A DNA stretch of 11,580 bases, taken from positions 1 to 11,580 of the forward strand of contig CALAYR010000054.1 of NCBI GenBank assembly GCA_937894805.1, given 5' to 3'. Source of the stretch: an uncultured Acidimicrobiaceae bacterium. Its GTDB lineage: Bacteria > Actinomycetota > Acidimicrobiia > Acidimicrobiales > RAAP-2. Under the pieces are notes generated by a model, which was not told where the DNA came from, did not search any database, and was given only the letters and a program-made list of their open reading frames with translations. Positions 1 to 5,655 of the stretch are shown here, in pieces (within the stretch, counting starts at the first letter, position 1; each line of letters opens with the position of its first letter). The position numbers and the translations under genes were made by a program.

Positions 1-859
1 AGCCCTCTTGCTCTAATCCAAACCACCGACTGCGACAGGCCATCACCATGAGATCACTCGCCGCTAACCAACCCGGTAATGCCTCGTCACTGACGCGTCC
101 GAGAAACGTGACGGGGGCATCAAGATCAGATGCCAATTTTTCCAATCGTTCGCGGTCACGCCCCGAACCACCGATGGCGATTTCTAAATTCGGAATCTCA
201 CTCTTGATGAGTGCGGCCGCCTCAATGAGTACGTCCATGCCCTTACGAGGAACGAGGCGCGAATACGAGGCGATCAGAAAACTCTCCTCACTCAGTCCGA
301 GCTCTTCACGAAGCTTGGCGTGAGTCTCAAGTGCCTTCGGAACAAAGCGATCGGTGTCGACCCCGGGTGGCACCTGAATAATGGGCGCCAAACGCTCCTT
401 GGCGTTACGCAACGCTTCGGCCTCGGGATAACTCCCGGCGCTCACGGCAACGGCCGCTCGGCGCAGCACGAAACGCAGAGTGCTCGCCAGCAGTGGCAGT
501 CGTCCCGGGATTGTGACTTCAGCGCCGTGCAAAATGACGCCAAAGGGCCGGCCGAGAAAGGGGCCGAGTATGCCGAGGGGCCACGCCGGGTCGAGAATCA
601 CCATGTCGGGGTCGTGTCGCTTTACGGCCTCGCGGATCTGCCAGAGGACGCGGGGCGTGGGGAAAAAGAGAAGCGATTGACGAACTCGCTCGATAACGAC
701 CTCACTCGTCGCATCGAACTCTTTTGCCTGGGGATCGGAGCTCGCCGTAAGCACGATGGCACGGTCCGCCGGTAGTCGTCGCCACAGCTCGTGCAGGTAG
801 ACCTGAATGCCGCCGGTCTTTGGTAGGTAGTCGTTCGTTACGAGAAGGTGCGTGGGCAC
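1..859 (-). CDS. pimB: PimB-type GT4 mannosyltransferase (3' end cut by window edge)
   Basis: This is a GT-B fold glycosyltransferase of family GT4, here about 286 residues with the C-terminal part lost at the left edge. The N-terminus carries TNDYLPKTGGIQVYLHEL, the donor/acceptor loop typical of the PimB/MgtA group. Later come GVILHGAEV, the VPPGVDTDRF hinge segment, ASYSRLVPRKGMDVLIEA at the start of the second Rossmann domain, and MACRSRWFGLEQEG, which closely matches the region before the catalytic EX7E motif in mycobacterial PimB. By family, the enzyme transfers the second mannose from GDP-mannose to phosphatidylinositol monomannoside on the cytoplasmic face of the membrane. The GTG start is forced: an in-frame TAG lies four codons upstream, and the overlapping ATG frame stops after seven codons. 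A TANNNT hexamer six bases upstream suggests its own leaderless promoter. Family assignment is firm; exact acceptor specificity (PimB versus another GDP-mannose GT4) is inferred. Confidence 0.85.
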   Translation of the reverse strand, partial: MPTHLLVTNDYLPKTGGIQVYLHELWRRLPADRAIVLTASSDPQAKEFDATSEVVIERVRQSLLFFPTPRVLWQIREAVKRHDPDMVILDPAWPLGILGPFLGRPFGVILHGAEVTIPGRLPLLASTLRFVLRRAAVAVSAGSYPEAEALRNAKERLAPIIQVPPGVDTDRFVPKALETHAKLREELGLSEESFLIASYSRLVPRKGMDVLIEAAALIKSEIPNLEIAIGGSGRDRERLEKLASDLDAPVTFLGRVSDEALPGWLAASDLMVMACRSRWFGLEQEG

Positions 860-865
860 ATAGTT

Positions 866-871
866 ACGCTA
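866..871 (-). promoter_or_regulatory. -10 hexamer TAGCGT of a leaderless promoter for pimB
   Basis: Read on the minus strand, TAGCGT is followed by six bases (AACTAT) and then the pimB GTG. This places the expected transcription start at or next to the start codon. No convincing Shine-Dalgarno sits at the normal spacing (an AAAGG lies about 16 bases upstream, too far) and no clear -35 box is seen. The call rests on the same arrangement recurring at other genes in this window. Confidence 0.55.
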
Positions 872-899
872 CTGACCTTTTGAAACCGCGAAGGTCTAC

Positions 900-1076
900 T
901 CAGCCACCCAAGAGAAGCAGCAGGCCCACGACGGGCCACACGACCAGGTTGGCGATTACGAGTTGAACGGCGAGCCTGTTGGGCCTCGGGGCCGCTCGGT
1001 AGGCCACGACCATCCGGCGAAATGCCTCACGAAGTTGGCGGTTGGCCTCTTCGCGGGTTTGGGGCGCTTCAGTCAC
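900..1076 (-). CDS. Small single-pass membrane protein, function unknown
   Basis: A 58-residue protein with a charged, arginine-rich N-terminal half (residues 1-34, including REEANRQLREAFRRM, likely an amphipathic helix) and a hydrophobic C-terminal helix at about residues 36-57 ending LLLLLGG. It looks like a tail-anchored or single-pass inner-membrane protein with its basic part in the cytoplasm. I chose the GTG at 1076 rather than the TTG at 1109, because GTG overlaps the end of the upstream gene by 8 bases, as expected for translational coupling, and the longer start would run 41 bases into that gene. It lies just upstream of pimB, whose product works at the membrane, but no functional link can be read from the sequence. 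I do not recognise the family. Confidence 0.6.
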   Translation of the reverse strand: MTEAPQTREEANRQLREAFRRMVVAYRAAPRPNRLAVQLVIANLVVWPVVGLLLLLGG

Positions 1077-1293
1077 GACGAACGGTCTTTGCCGAGCGGA
1101 GCTCCACAAACTTTAAGGAGGGCACGAGACCTTCGTTCGAGAGCAACTCGGCCACGGCCAGCTCGGAACCCGTCATGGTGAGCTGGTCCGGTGTTTCGCC
1201 AATGACGTAACTCACTAGGCAGTCGTCACAGTCCGGGGTGGACTGTCGTATGCAGTCGGCGCAACTAATCGAAAGCTCAATGGATCGTTTCAT
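1069..1293 (-). CDS. Small four-cysteine (double CxxC) protein, function unknown
   Basis: A 74-residue soluble protein whose N-terminal third holds two close CxxC pairs: C11-A-D-C14 and C22-D-D-C25, in SCADCIRQSTPDCDDCLVSY. Four cysteines in this spacing suggest binding of one zinc ion or possibly an iron-sulfur cluster. The rest (residues 35-70) is a short alpha/beta stretch, ELAVAELLSNEGLVPSLKFVEL, resembling conserved actinobacterial hypothetical proteins of this size that I know only as uncharacterised. The start is supported by an AGGAGA Shine-Dalgarno four bases upstream of ATG. It overlaps the next gene by 8 bases and follows the thioredoxin-like gene by 48 bases, so it is probably cotranscribed. 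It could be a metal-binding adaptor or a redox sensor; neither is shown. Confidence 0.72.
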   Translation of the reverse strand: MKRSIELSISCADCIRQSTPDCDDCLVSYVIGETPDQLTMTGSELAVAELLSNEGLVPSLKFVELRSAKTVRRD

Positions 1294-1297
1294 GTCA

Positions 1298-1303
1298 TCT
1301 CCT
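1298..1303 (-). promoter_or_regulatory. Shine-Dalgarno AGGAGA for the four-cysteine protein
   Basis: AGGAGA stands four bases before the ATG at 1293 on the minus strand. It fixes this start and contrasts with the leaderless starts elsewhere in the window, in line with this gene being inside an operon. Confidence 0.7.
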
Positions 1304-1341
1304 AATCGGTGGTGCGCCCATAATGGTCGCGACCTGTGACA

Positions 1342-1728
1342 TCAAAACTCCGAGAGCTCCCGAGCGACCTGTTCTGGGGCGAAGACAACGCCCTCGGTTA
1401 CTACGTTTAATGGAGAACCATCGAGAGCCACGAAGAACGGGGCGGATGTAATTTCCAGAGCATCAAGTAGTTCTGGGGCGAACCACACAGTTCGTTGCCC
1501 GGCGGCCTCAGGGATGTCGTCACGAGTTACCACCATGAGACGCCAGTCAGAAAAATCGAGCGAGGGGTCTTCTACGAAAGGCAGGCAGCCATCACAGTTC
1601 GACTTCACCGCCACAATCAGGGTTCGTGGTTCGAGGCCAACCGTGTGTTTCACGCCCGCCGCGTTCGCTAGTTGGGCCGTAGTGGGCGCCGGGCGGCGGC
1701 GCGGAGAATCAATAGAGCGAAGGCCCAC
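1342..1728 (-). CDS. Thioredoxin-like protein with CDGC motif
   Basis: A 128-residue protein with the pattern of a thioredoxin fold. A beta strand RTLIVAVKSNCDGCLPF ends in a C45-D-G-C48 pair at the place of the thioredoxin CxxC. Residues 94-100 (TSAPFFV) match the loop with the cis-proline (P97) that faces the active site. The final strand and helix follow at 108-127. The CDGC motif differs from the CGPC of true thioredoxins, and the first 30 residues are an extra, poorly ordered basic stretch (RSIDSPRRRPAP) with no signal peptide, so it is likely cytoplasmic. The GTG start lies two bases after the stop of the upstream 70-aa gene, implying coupled translation. A thiol-disulfide exchange or peroxide-related role is plausible, but the partner is unknown. 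Confidence 0.7.
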   Translation of the reverse strand: MGLRSIDSPRRRPAPTTAQLANAAGVKHTVGLEPRTLIVAVKSNCDGCLPFVEDPSLDFSDWRLMVVTRDDIPEAAGQRTVWFAPELLDALEITSAPFFVALDGSPLNVVTEGVVFAPEQVARELSEF

Positions 1729-1730
1729 GC

Positions 1731-1943
1731 TTAGGCCGTGGCCTCATCGATGACTTCGACTGAGCGGCCGTGACCACACCAGCGACAGTCCACCGATTCA
1801 ACGGTGTGTCGCACGACTTCGGGGCTTTCAATTGTGAGCTCGCCACCCACGGTGAAGTGGTGAAAGGCGCGAACGGTGGTGGTCTCGACAACGTCGAAAC
1901 GGGTCAAGTTGCCACAGGCGTTGCAGCGATAGCGAATAGTCAC
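1731..1943 (-). CDS. Small zinc-ribbon-like protein, function unknown
   Basis: A 70-residue protein with two separated cysteine pairs, C7-N-A-C10 near the N-terminus (YRCNACGNLTRF) and C53-R-W-C56 near the C-terminus (VDCRWCGHG). This is the layout of a zinc ribbon made of two knuckles joined by a beta-rich middle with the aromatic/His segment AFHHFTVGGEL. I recognise this as a type of conserved actinobacterial hypothetical protein but not a named family. Zinc ribbons of this size often bind RNA, DNA or other proteins. It is the first gene of the minus-strand block and starts at a GTG with no Shine-Dalgarno; a TANNNT hexamer six bases upstream suggests a leaderless start. Its stop is two bases from the next start. 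Confidence 0.72.
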   Translation of the reverse strand: MTIRYRCNACGNLTRFDVVETTTVRAFHHFTVGGELTIESPEVVRHTVESVDCRWCGHGRSVEVIDEATA

Positions 1944-1949
1944 CCACGT

Positions 1950-1955
1950 ACGGTA
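1950..1955 (-). promoter_or_regulatory. -10 hexamer TACCGT of a leaderless promoter for the zinc-ribbon operon
   Basis: On the minus strand TACCGT is followed by six bases (ACGTGG) and then the GTG at 1943. It drives the minus-strand block and lies back to back with the surface-protein promoter at 2010-2015; the two starts are only 78 bases apart. Confidence 0.55.
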
Positions 1956-2009
1956 TCGGGAAGACGAGAAATGTCGGCCGTATTACCAAGTTGGCCGAAA
2001 ATCAGCCCC

Positions 2010-2015
2010 TAACAT
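2010..2015 (+). promoter_or_regulatory. -10 hexamer TAACAT of a leaderless promoter for the surface protein
   Basis: TAACAT is followed by six bases (CGCTCG) and the ATG at 2022. There is no Shine-Dalgarno. The divergent arrangement with 1950-1955 could allow shared regulation of the surface protein and the cysteine-pair operon, although no operator is evident between them. Confidence 0.55.
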
Positions 2016-2021
2016 CGCTCG

Positions 2022-4286
2022 ATGCGCCGGTGGATACTTGCGACATTCGTGATGGCCGCGTCCTGGTTCTACACCGCCCCTGCTAGTTGGGCCGCACGGG
2101 CCCACGTCGAAGGCGTGGGTCTCTGCACTTCGTCCGATCCGCCCTATCCCTTCCATGGATCGTGCGGCACCTTCAACGGTCACAACACCTACTACGGCTC
2201 ATACGGACCGGGATTTCCCAGTCCGATGGGGTGGGGCTTTTGCGCCTTTGAGGCGGCTCACGGCGGCTGGTATCCGGCGCCCGGTTACGACTACTACCTC
2301 GGAAGTGCGCCCGACGGTATCGACACATCAGACCTCAAGGCCATGGGCTGGGCAATGTCAGAGGCTCAACGCCTTGGTTGGTGGGTCAGTGGAAATGGAT
2401 CGACCTTTGACGCCGACGACATTGCGGTGGCCGGCAAGCTGCTCTACGACAACGTGGCCTGGGGGGCATCGCTCCCCTCGCCGTCGGGCCAACTCGGCAA
2501 AGCCCTCACCGCGCTTCGACAACTCTTCACTACGGGGCAGAGCATCACGGCCACACCAACGCTCAACGTGACCTTGGATGGTGGCGGATCTACCATCTAC
2601 ACCAGCGGCACTCTCACGGTCCGTGTTGCCGTTCCGGGTACGAATGCTCCCGTGGCGAAACAGAGCGTCAAGGTGACTTTGACGGGCGCGATTGCCGATA
2701 CGTCCGGCACGGCCGTGCAGTGGGTCACCACGGACTCCAGTGGCAACGCCACGGTTGACTTCTCCGTCCCCTCGCAGTTGCCCGGCTCGGTCAGCGTCAG
2801 TGCCACAATGTCGCTGGCCGTTCCCGGCATGGTCTTTTACGACCCCACCATGTTCGCCAGCGACGCCCAGATTTTGGCGTCAGCTCGCAATCCTGTCACG
2901 GCCAACGACTCCCTTTCGTTGACGGCCCTCGGTCCACCTACGGGGACACTGCAGGTTCTCAAGTCCGTCGACGACGCGGCCTACTATCCAGCCACTGGCG
3001 CAATTTTCCAAGTCCTCGATACCACCGACACCGTTGTTGACACGTTGACGGTCGACGCAACGGGTTATTCGAACAAATCTATCGACCTCCAATTTGGTGA
3101 CTACACGTTGCGCGAACTAACGCCACCCGCGCACTACGGCGCGATGAGCGACAAGATCGTGACCGTGGTGGCTGGCGTTGACACCGTTGTTTCGGTGGGT
3201 CCGAGTGATGGGGATGTCATTGATCGCTCGGTGGTGACAATCCAAAAGACGGACCGCACCACGGGGCTGGCCCTCCCCGGCGCCACCTTCACGCTTATCT
3301 ACGACACCTTGAATAGTGGCGTTCCCGACGGGACCACACTGAGCTGCGTTACCGATTCGCTGGGTCAATGCGCCTTCAGCGATCTGCTCCCCGGGAACTA
3401 TTTCGTCACTGAAACCGCGGCACCAACCAACTTCGTCACGCCCGCCAGCGGAAGTTGGGTGACCGTGACGCCCGGCGGCACGGTTGCACTGACCTACGCC
3501 AACGACCCAGTCATGGTGACCCTTACGGCACGAAAGTTCAAAGCCGACCACCGAAACCAGACCATCCCGAACACGATTTACGATCTCTATGTCTACGGTC
3601 CGGTCACCTTCCCGTTGCCAACGACGATTCCCCTTGACGCTCCGACCTACCCCGGAATCTCCTTCGTTCAGCGCGGCGTGACGGATGCCAGCGGTCACCT
3701 CACCTTTACGGTGCGGGCCGGCTATCGATGGTGTCTGCACGAAGTGTGGGCGCCCAAGGGCTACATCGTTGATCCCGCACTGCACTGCACGTTGACCTCC
3801 CAGCTCCAACTACGGCCGAAAATGGGGATGGCCGAACACGCCTCCACTATTCGCCTCGAGATTTACAAGTTTGCGAGTGGCTCGCCCGATCGTGGAGTCC
3901 CTAATGCCTACTACGCCCTCTTTGTTCGAGGAACCTTCCCGAAGGGATTCACTCCAGCTCCGGCGCCTAACAATCTGACCGTACCGAACGGCATGTCACT
4001 CTGGGCCATCGCCAAGACCAGCAGTATCGGGCAACTCGGTTTTTCAGTTCCCAGCGGCTACACCTGGTGCGTACGAGAGCTCTCAGCTCCGGCCGACTAC
4101 CGGCTCGACCCCGTGCTCCACTGCACAAGCGAAGCACTCACCCGATCGTCACCCACCAGCGTGACCCACATCGCGGTCGCCGAAGTACTGGCCACCACGG
4201 GAGGAACGTGGCACCTTGGCCTGCTCGGCGGCCTGGCCGTGCTCGTAGGGCTCGTGGCCTGGGCCTGGAGTCGCCGCCTCAGTTAG
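2022..4286 (+). CDS. Cell-wall-anchored surface protein with Cna-B/SpaA-like domains
   Basis: A 754-residue secreted protein. Residues 1-24 are a signal peptide (MRRW, a hydrophobic run, then ASWA before the likely cleavage). Residues 30-170 form a compact domain with C35, C48 and C74 that distantly recalls thioester-type adhesin head domains. Residues 176-300 are Ig-like beta repeats. Four Cna-B-like domains follow: about 308-395 (K314, E365), 402-496 (K409, E464, N494, the full set for an intramolecular Lys-Asn isopeptide bond), 497-595 and 609-712. The C-terminus has LATTG (723-727), a transmembrane helix and RRLS, a sortase signal of the LAXTG type known for class E sortases. The protein is inferred to be an adhesin or pilin-like stalk on the cell wall. 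No sortase gene lies beside it, as expected if a housekeeping enzyme acts. The gene ends inside the glbO stop. The exact ligand is unknown. Confidence 0.82.
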   Translation: MRRWILATFVMAASWFYTAPASWAARAHVEGVGLCTSSDPPYPFHGSCGTFNGHNTYYGSYGPGFPSPMGWGFCAFEAAHGGWYPAPGYDYYLGSAPDGIDTSDLKAMGWAMSEAQRLGWWVSGNGSTFDADDIAVAGKLLYDNVAWGASLPSPSGQLGKALTALRQLFTTGQSITATPTLNVTLDGGGSTIYTSGTLTVRVAVPGTNAPVAKQSVKVTLTGAIADTSGTAVQWVTTDSSGNATVDFSVPSQLPGSVSVSATMSLAVPGMVFYDPTMFASDAQILASARNPVTANDSLSLTALGPPTGTLQVLKSVDDAAYYPATGAIFQVLDTTDTVVDTLTVDATGYSNKSIDLQFGDYTLRELTPPAHYGAMSDKIVTVVAGVDTVVSVGPSDGDVIDRSVVTIQKTDRTTGLALPGATFTLIYDTLNSGVPDGTTLSCVTDSLGQCAFSDLLPGNYFVTETAAPTNFVTPASGSWVTVTPGGTVALTYANDPVMVTLTARKFKADHRNQTIPNTIYDLYVYGPVTFPLPTTIPLDAPTYPGISFVQRGVTDASGHLTFTVRAGYRWCLHEVWAPKGYIVDPALHCTLTSQLQLRPKMGMAEHASTIRLEIYKFASGSPDRGVPNAYYALFVRGTFPKGFTPAPAPNNLTVPNGMSLWAIAKTSSIGQLGFSVPSGYTWCVRELSAPADYRLDPVLHCTSEALTRSSPTSVTHIAVAEVLATTGGTWHLGLLGGLAVLVGLVAWAWSRRLS
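3510..4139 (+). repeat. Duplicated Cna-B-like module with WC...DPxLHCT signature
   Basis: Residues 497-595 and 609-706 of the surface protein are two copies of one module, diverged but clearly related. Shared positions include KF near the start, IPN/VPN, Y-x-L-Y/F-V-x-G, a G-H/Q-L-x-F strand, Y-R/T-W-C, E followed by AP, and DPALHCT/DPVLHCT. The DNA copies are diverged, so this is an old protein-level duplication and not a recent tandem repeat. Confidence 0.75.
4188..4283 (+). other. C-terminal sortase sorting signal LATTG plus membrane anchor
   Basis: Codons for L723-A-T-T-G727 are followed by a hydrophobic helix (about 730-749) and the basic tail RRLS. This three-part layout is the classic cell-wall sorting signal. 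Alanine at the second position instead of proline matches the LAXTG motif reported for class E sortases of high-GC Gram-positive bacteria. Confidence 0.8.
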
Positions 4287-4657
4287 ACATTGCGAAGTTG
4301 ATGAGCGGCCATATCGAAGTAGGCCTCCATCTCTAAGAAGTCGGCCTCGCTCAGCTCACTACGCACTTCATCGAGCGCGCAGTTCATCGCGACGAGCCAC
4401 GCGTCACGGGCTCGCTTGGTAATTCGAAATGGTGTGTGTCGCATCCGTAGGCGGGGATGGCCACGTTGCTCCATATACTCGGCCGGGCCGCCGTAATACT
4501 GGGCGATAAAGAGGGCCAACCAGTGGATGGACTCTTCGAGATCTTCGGGGTACATCGGCCGCAGCAGCTCGTCTTGCTCCACGTAGCGATAAAAGGCCGA
4601 TACCAGACGGTCAAAGAAGGGCTGTCCCCCCACACGCTCGTACAGTGTCTCGCTCAC
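4283..4657 (-). CDS. glbO: Group II truncated hemoglobin (trHbO)
   Basis: A 124-residue 2-on-2 globin. The start LYERVGGQPFFDRLVSAFY, the YYGGP segment and RGHPRLRMRHTPFRI are hallmark stretches of group II truncated hemoglobins. The family's key residues are present: Y23 (B10), Y36 (CD1), H74 (proximal heme ligand, F8) and W87 (G8), each at or within one residue of its number in the Mycobacterium tuberculosis protein. By family it is a cytoplasmic heme protein that binds oxygen tightly and is linked to respiration, or to handling of nitric oxide or peroxide. The GTG start is forced because the nearby ATG at 4662 stops after two codons. A TANNNT hexamer lies six bases upstream and there is no Shine-Dalgarno. 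Its TAA overlaps the surface-protein TAG by three bases within the four-base TTAG. Confidence 0.93.
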   Translation of the reverse strand: MSETLYERVGGQPFFDRLVSAFYRYVEQDELLRPMYPEDLEESIHWLALFIAQYYGGPAEYMEQRGHPRLRMRHTPFRITKRARDAWLVAMNCALDEVRSELSEADFLEMEAYFDMAAHQLRNV

Positions 4658-4663
4658 CCCATC

Positions 4664-4669
4664 ACGCTA
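4664..4669 (-). promoter_or_regulatory. glbO: -10 hexamer TAGCGT of a leaderless promoter for glbO
   Basis: On the minus strand TAGCGT, then six bases (GATGGG), then GTG at 4657. The hexamer is identical to those before pimB and purK. It is divergent from the tRNA-Gly promoter about 20 bases away. Confidence 0.55.
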
Positions 4670-4689
4670 GGGGTAGATCTCATTTGGCG

Positions 4690-4695
4690 TAAACT
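4690..4695 (+). promoter_or_regulatory. Candidate -10 box TAAACT for tRNA-Gly
   Basis: TAAACT fits TANNNT and lies 16 bases before the first tRNA base, which would give a short 5' leader of roughly ten bases for RNase P to remove. No clear -35 box is seen at the usual spacing. Confidence 0.4.
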
Positions 4696-4711
4696 AGGGG
4701 TTCGCATCACT

Positions 4712-4782
<71 letters not shown>

Positions 4783-4803
4783 CTCATCGAGCGTTACCGA
4801 CCC

Positions 4804-5259
4804 TCAGCTGTGTGCTTCGAGGTGGTCTTTCATCAGACTCAAGGTCTGATGAATCGAAGTGCGAGTAAATCCTTCGCGGTCCTTCAAGATCAAACCGGAG
4901 AAGAACTTCATAATCCCGAAACGGTTGTCATCCCAGGTCTCAGTGACCTTGGTGCCAGTCGCGGTCGCTTCCAGCGCGTACGTCCAGGTGGCTACCGGCA
5001 AGCCGAATGATGAGATGCGAAAGACAAAGTCGGTGTCAGGCGTACACGTCGAAACTTCGGCCAACGTCGTCCAGCGCTTTTTCCCCTGTGCATTGGTTCC
5101 ACGAAACTTGGCTCCTACGGCGGCCGTCGATACGCCACCGAGCCACTTGCCTCCGGTGTTTTCCGGAGAGTACTGACCCATGTTGGGCAGGTCGGTAACG
5201 ATTGCAAAAACCGCGCTTGGTGCGGCGTTGATTTCAATGGACTCGGAGATTGATTTCAT
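4804..5259 (-). CDS. SRPBCC (START-like, polyketide cyclase/dehydrase) family protein
   Basis: A 151-residue protein with the usual SRPBCC shape. An initial strand ISESIEINAAPSAVFAIVTD leads into the first helix, PNMGQYSPE follows (compare the common P..W.P of the family), then a run of beta strands, WTYALEATATGTKVTETWD, and a long C-terminal helix from about residue 130. The fold makes a hydrophobic pocket that binds lipids, polyketides or other hydrophobic molecules. The ligand cannot be read from the sequence. There is no signal peptide, so it acts in the cytoplasm. The ATG has a TAACGT hexamer six bases upstream and no good Shine-Dalgarno, so it seems to have its own promoter although it follows the 100-aa gene on the same strand by 28 bases. 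Confidence 0.85.
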   Translation of the reverse strand: MKSISESIEINAAPSAVFAIVTDLPNMGQYSPENTGGKWLGGVSTAAVGAKFRGTNAQGKKRWTTLAEVSTCTPDTDFVFRISSFGLPVATWTYALEATATGTKVTETWDDNRFGIMKFFSGLILKDREGFTRTSIHQTLSLMKDHLEAHS

Positions 5260-5265
5260 CTCGTT

Positions 5266-5271
5266 ACGTTA
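5266..5271 (-). promoter_or_regulatory. -10 hexamer TAACGT of a leaderless promoter for the SRPBCC gene
   Basis: On the minus strand TAACGT, six bases (AACGAG), then ATG at 5259. It sits in the 28-base gap after the 100-aa gene, implying a separate transcript or extra promoter. Confidence 0.55.
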
Positions 5272-5287
5272 GGGCGCCGAGGTTGCC

Positions 5288-5590
5288 CTAGAGCGGAAGC
5301 CGAGGCGCTTCAACCAAGGAGGGCTTCACCAATTTGCCGGACTTACGAGCGTCCGCGGGGTAGATCTGGTCAAGGGTAAAGGAGCGAGTCTTGGCCTCAC
5401 CGGGCTTGCCGCCGCGCACTTCGATCCAGTGGTCACCGGTGGCCTTGTTCTCCACATAGGCCACGAAGGTGAATTTGCCACGCTTATCGCGTTCGGAGTC
5501 CACCACCACGGGGTCGCCCTCGTTTAGGCCCGACCAGGAGGCGAGGCGGATGAACTTGCTCTCCACCGCCGGTTGTTTCTTTCGAGCCAT
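5288..5590 (-). CDS. Conserved hypothetical 100-aa basic protein
   Basis: A 100-residue soluble protein starting MARKKQPAVE and rich in lysine and arginine. The middle (residues 22-55) is strand-rich: NEGDPVVVDSERDKRGKFTF followed by VAYVENKATGDHWIEV. This reads like a small beta-barrel of KOW or SH3-like kind, with SFTLDQIYP following it, so nucleic-acid or protein binding is possible. I do not recognise a named family and see no catalytic motif, signal peptide or membrane segment. The coding frame is supported by the clean ATG start, amino-acid composition and fit between its neighbours. It diverges from the nuclease gene with 65 bases between the two starts. The expected -10 site reads CAGACT, only a partial match to the window's leaderless pattern. 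Confidence 0.7.
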   Translation of the reverse strand: MARKKQPAVESKFIRLASWSGLNEGDPVVVDSERDKRGKFTFVAYVENKATGDHWIEVRGGKPGEAKTRSFTLDQIYPADARKSGKLVKPSLVEAPRLPL

Positions 5591-5643
5591 TCATACAGTC
5601 TGCCGTGAAATCGCCGGCCCGTGGTCATGTCATAGGCCCTACG

Positions 5644-5649
5644 TACGTT
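5644..5649 (+). promoter_or_regulatory. -10 hexamer TACGTT of a leaderless promoter for the nuclease gene
   Basis: TACGTT, six bases (TGAACC), then ATG at 5656. No Shine-Dalgarno is present between them. Confidence 0.5.
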
Positions 5650-5655
5650 TGAACC

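Noticed and set aside
48..775. Plus-strand open frames of 91 and 151 aa at the left end
   Set aside because: The minus strand here encodes a continuous PimB-type glycosyltransferase, which explains the whole stretch.
1325..1334. Ten-base palindrome GGTCGCGACC as a possible operator
   Set aside because: It is short, GC-rich and occurs once; no second copy or promoter box next to it supports a regulator site.
3117..3809. 230-aa open frame on the minus strand, opposite the surface protein
   Set aside because: It is a shadow of the adhesin coding frame: Gly/His/Arg-rich composition without any fold pattern, and the plus-strand frame has a signal peptide, domains and a sorting signal.
4783..4803. 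Terminator behind tRNA-Gly
   Set aside because: I see no stable hairpin followed by a T run in the 21 bases before the opposing gene.
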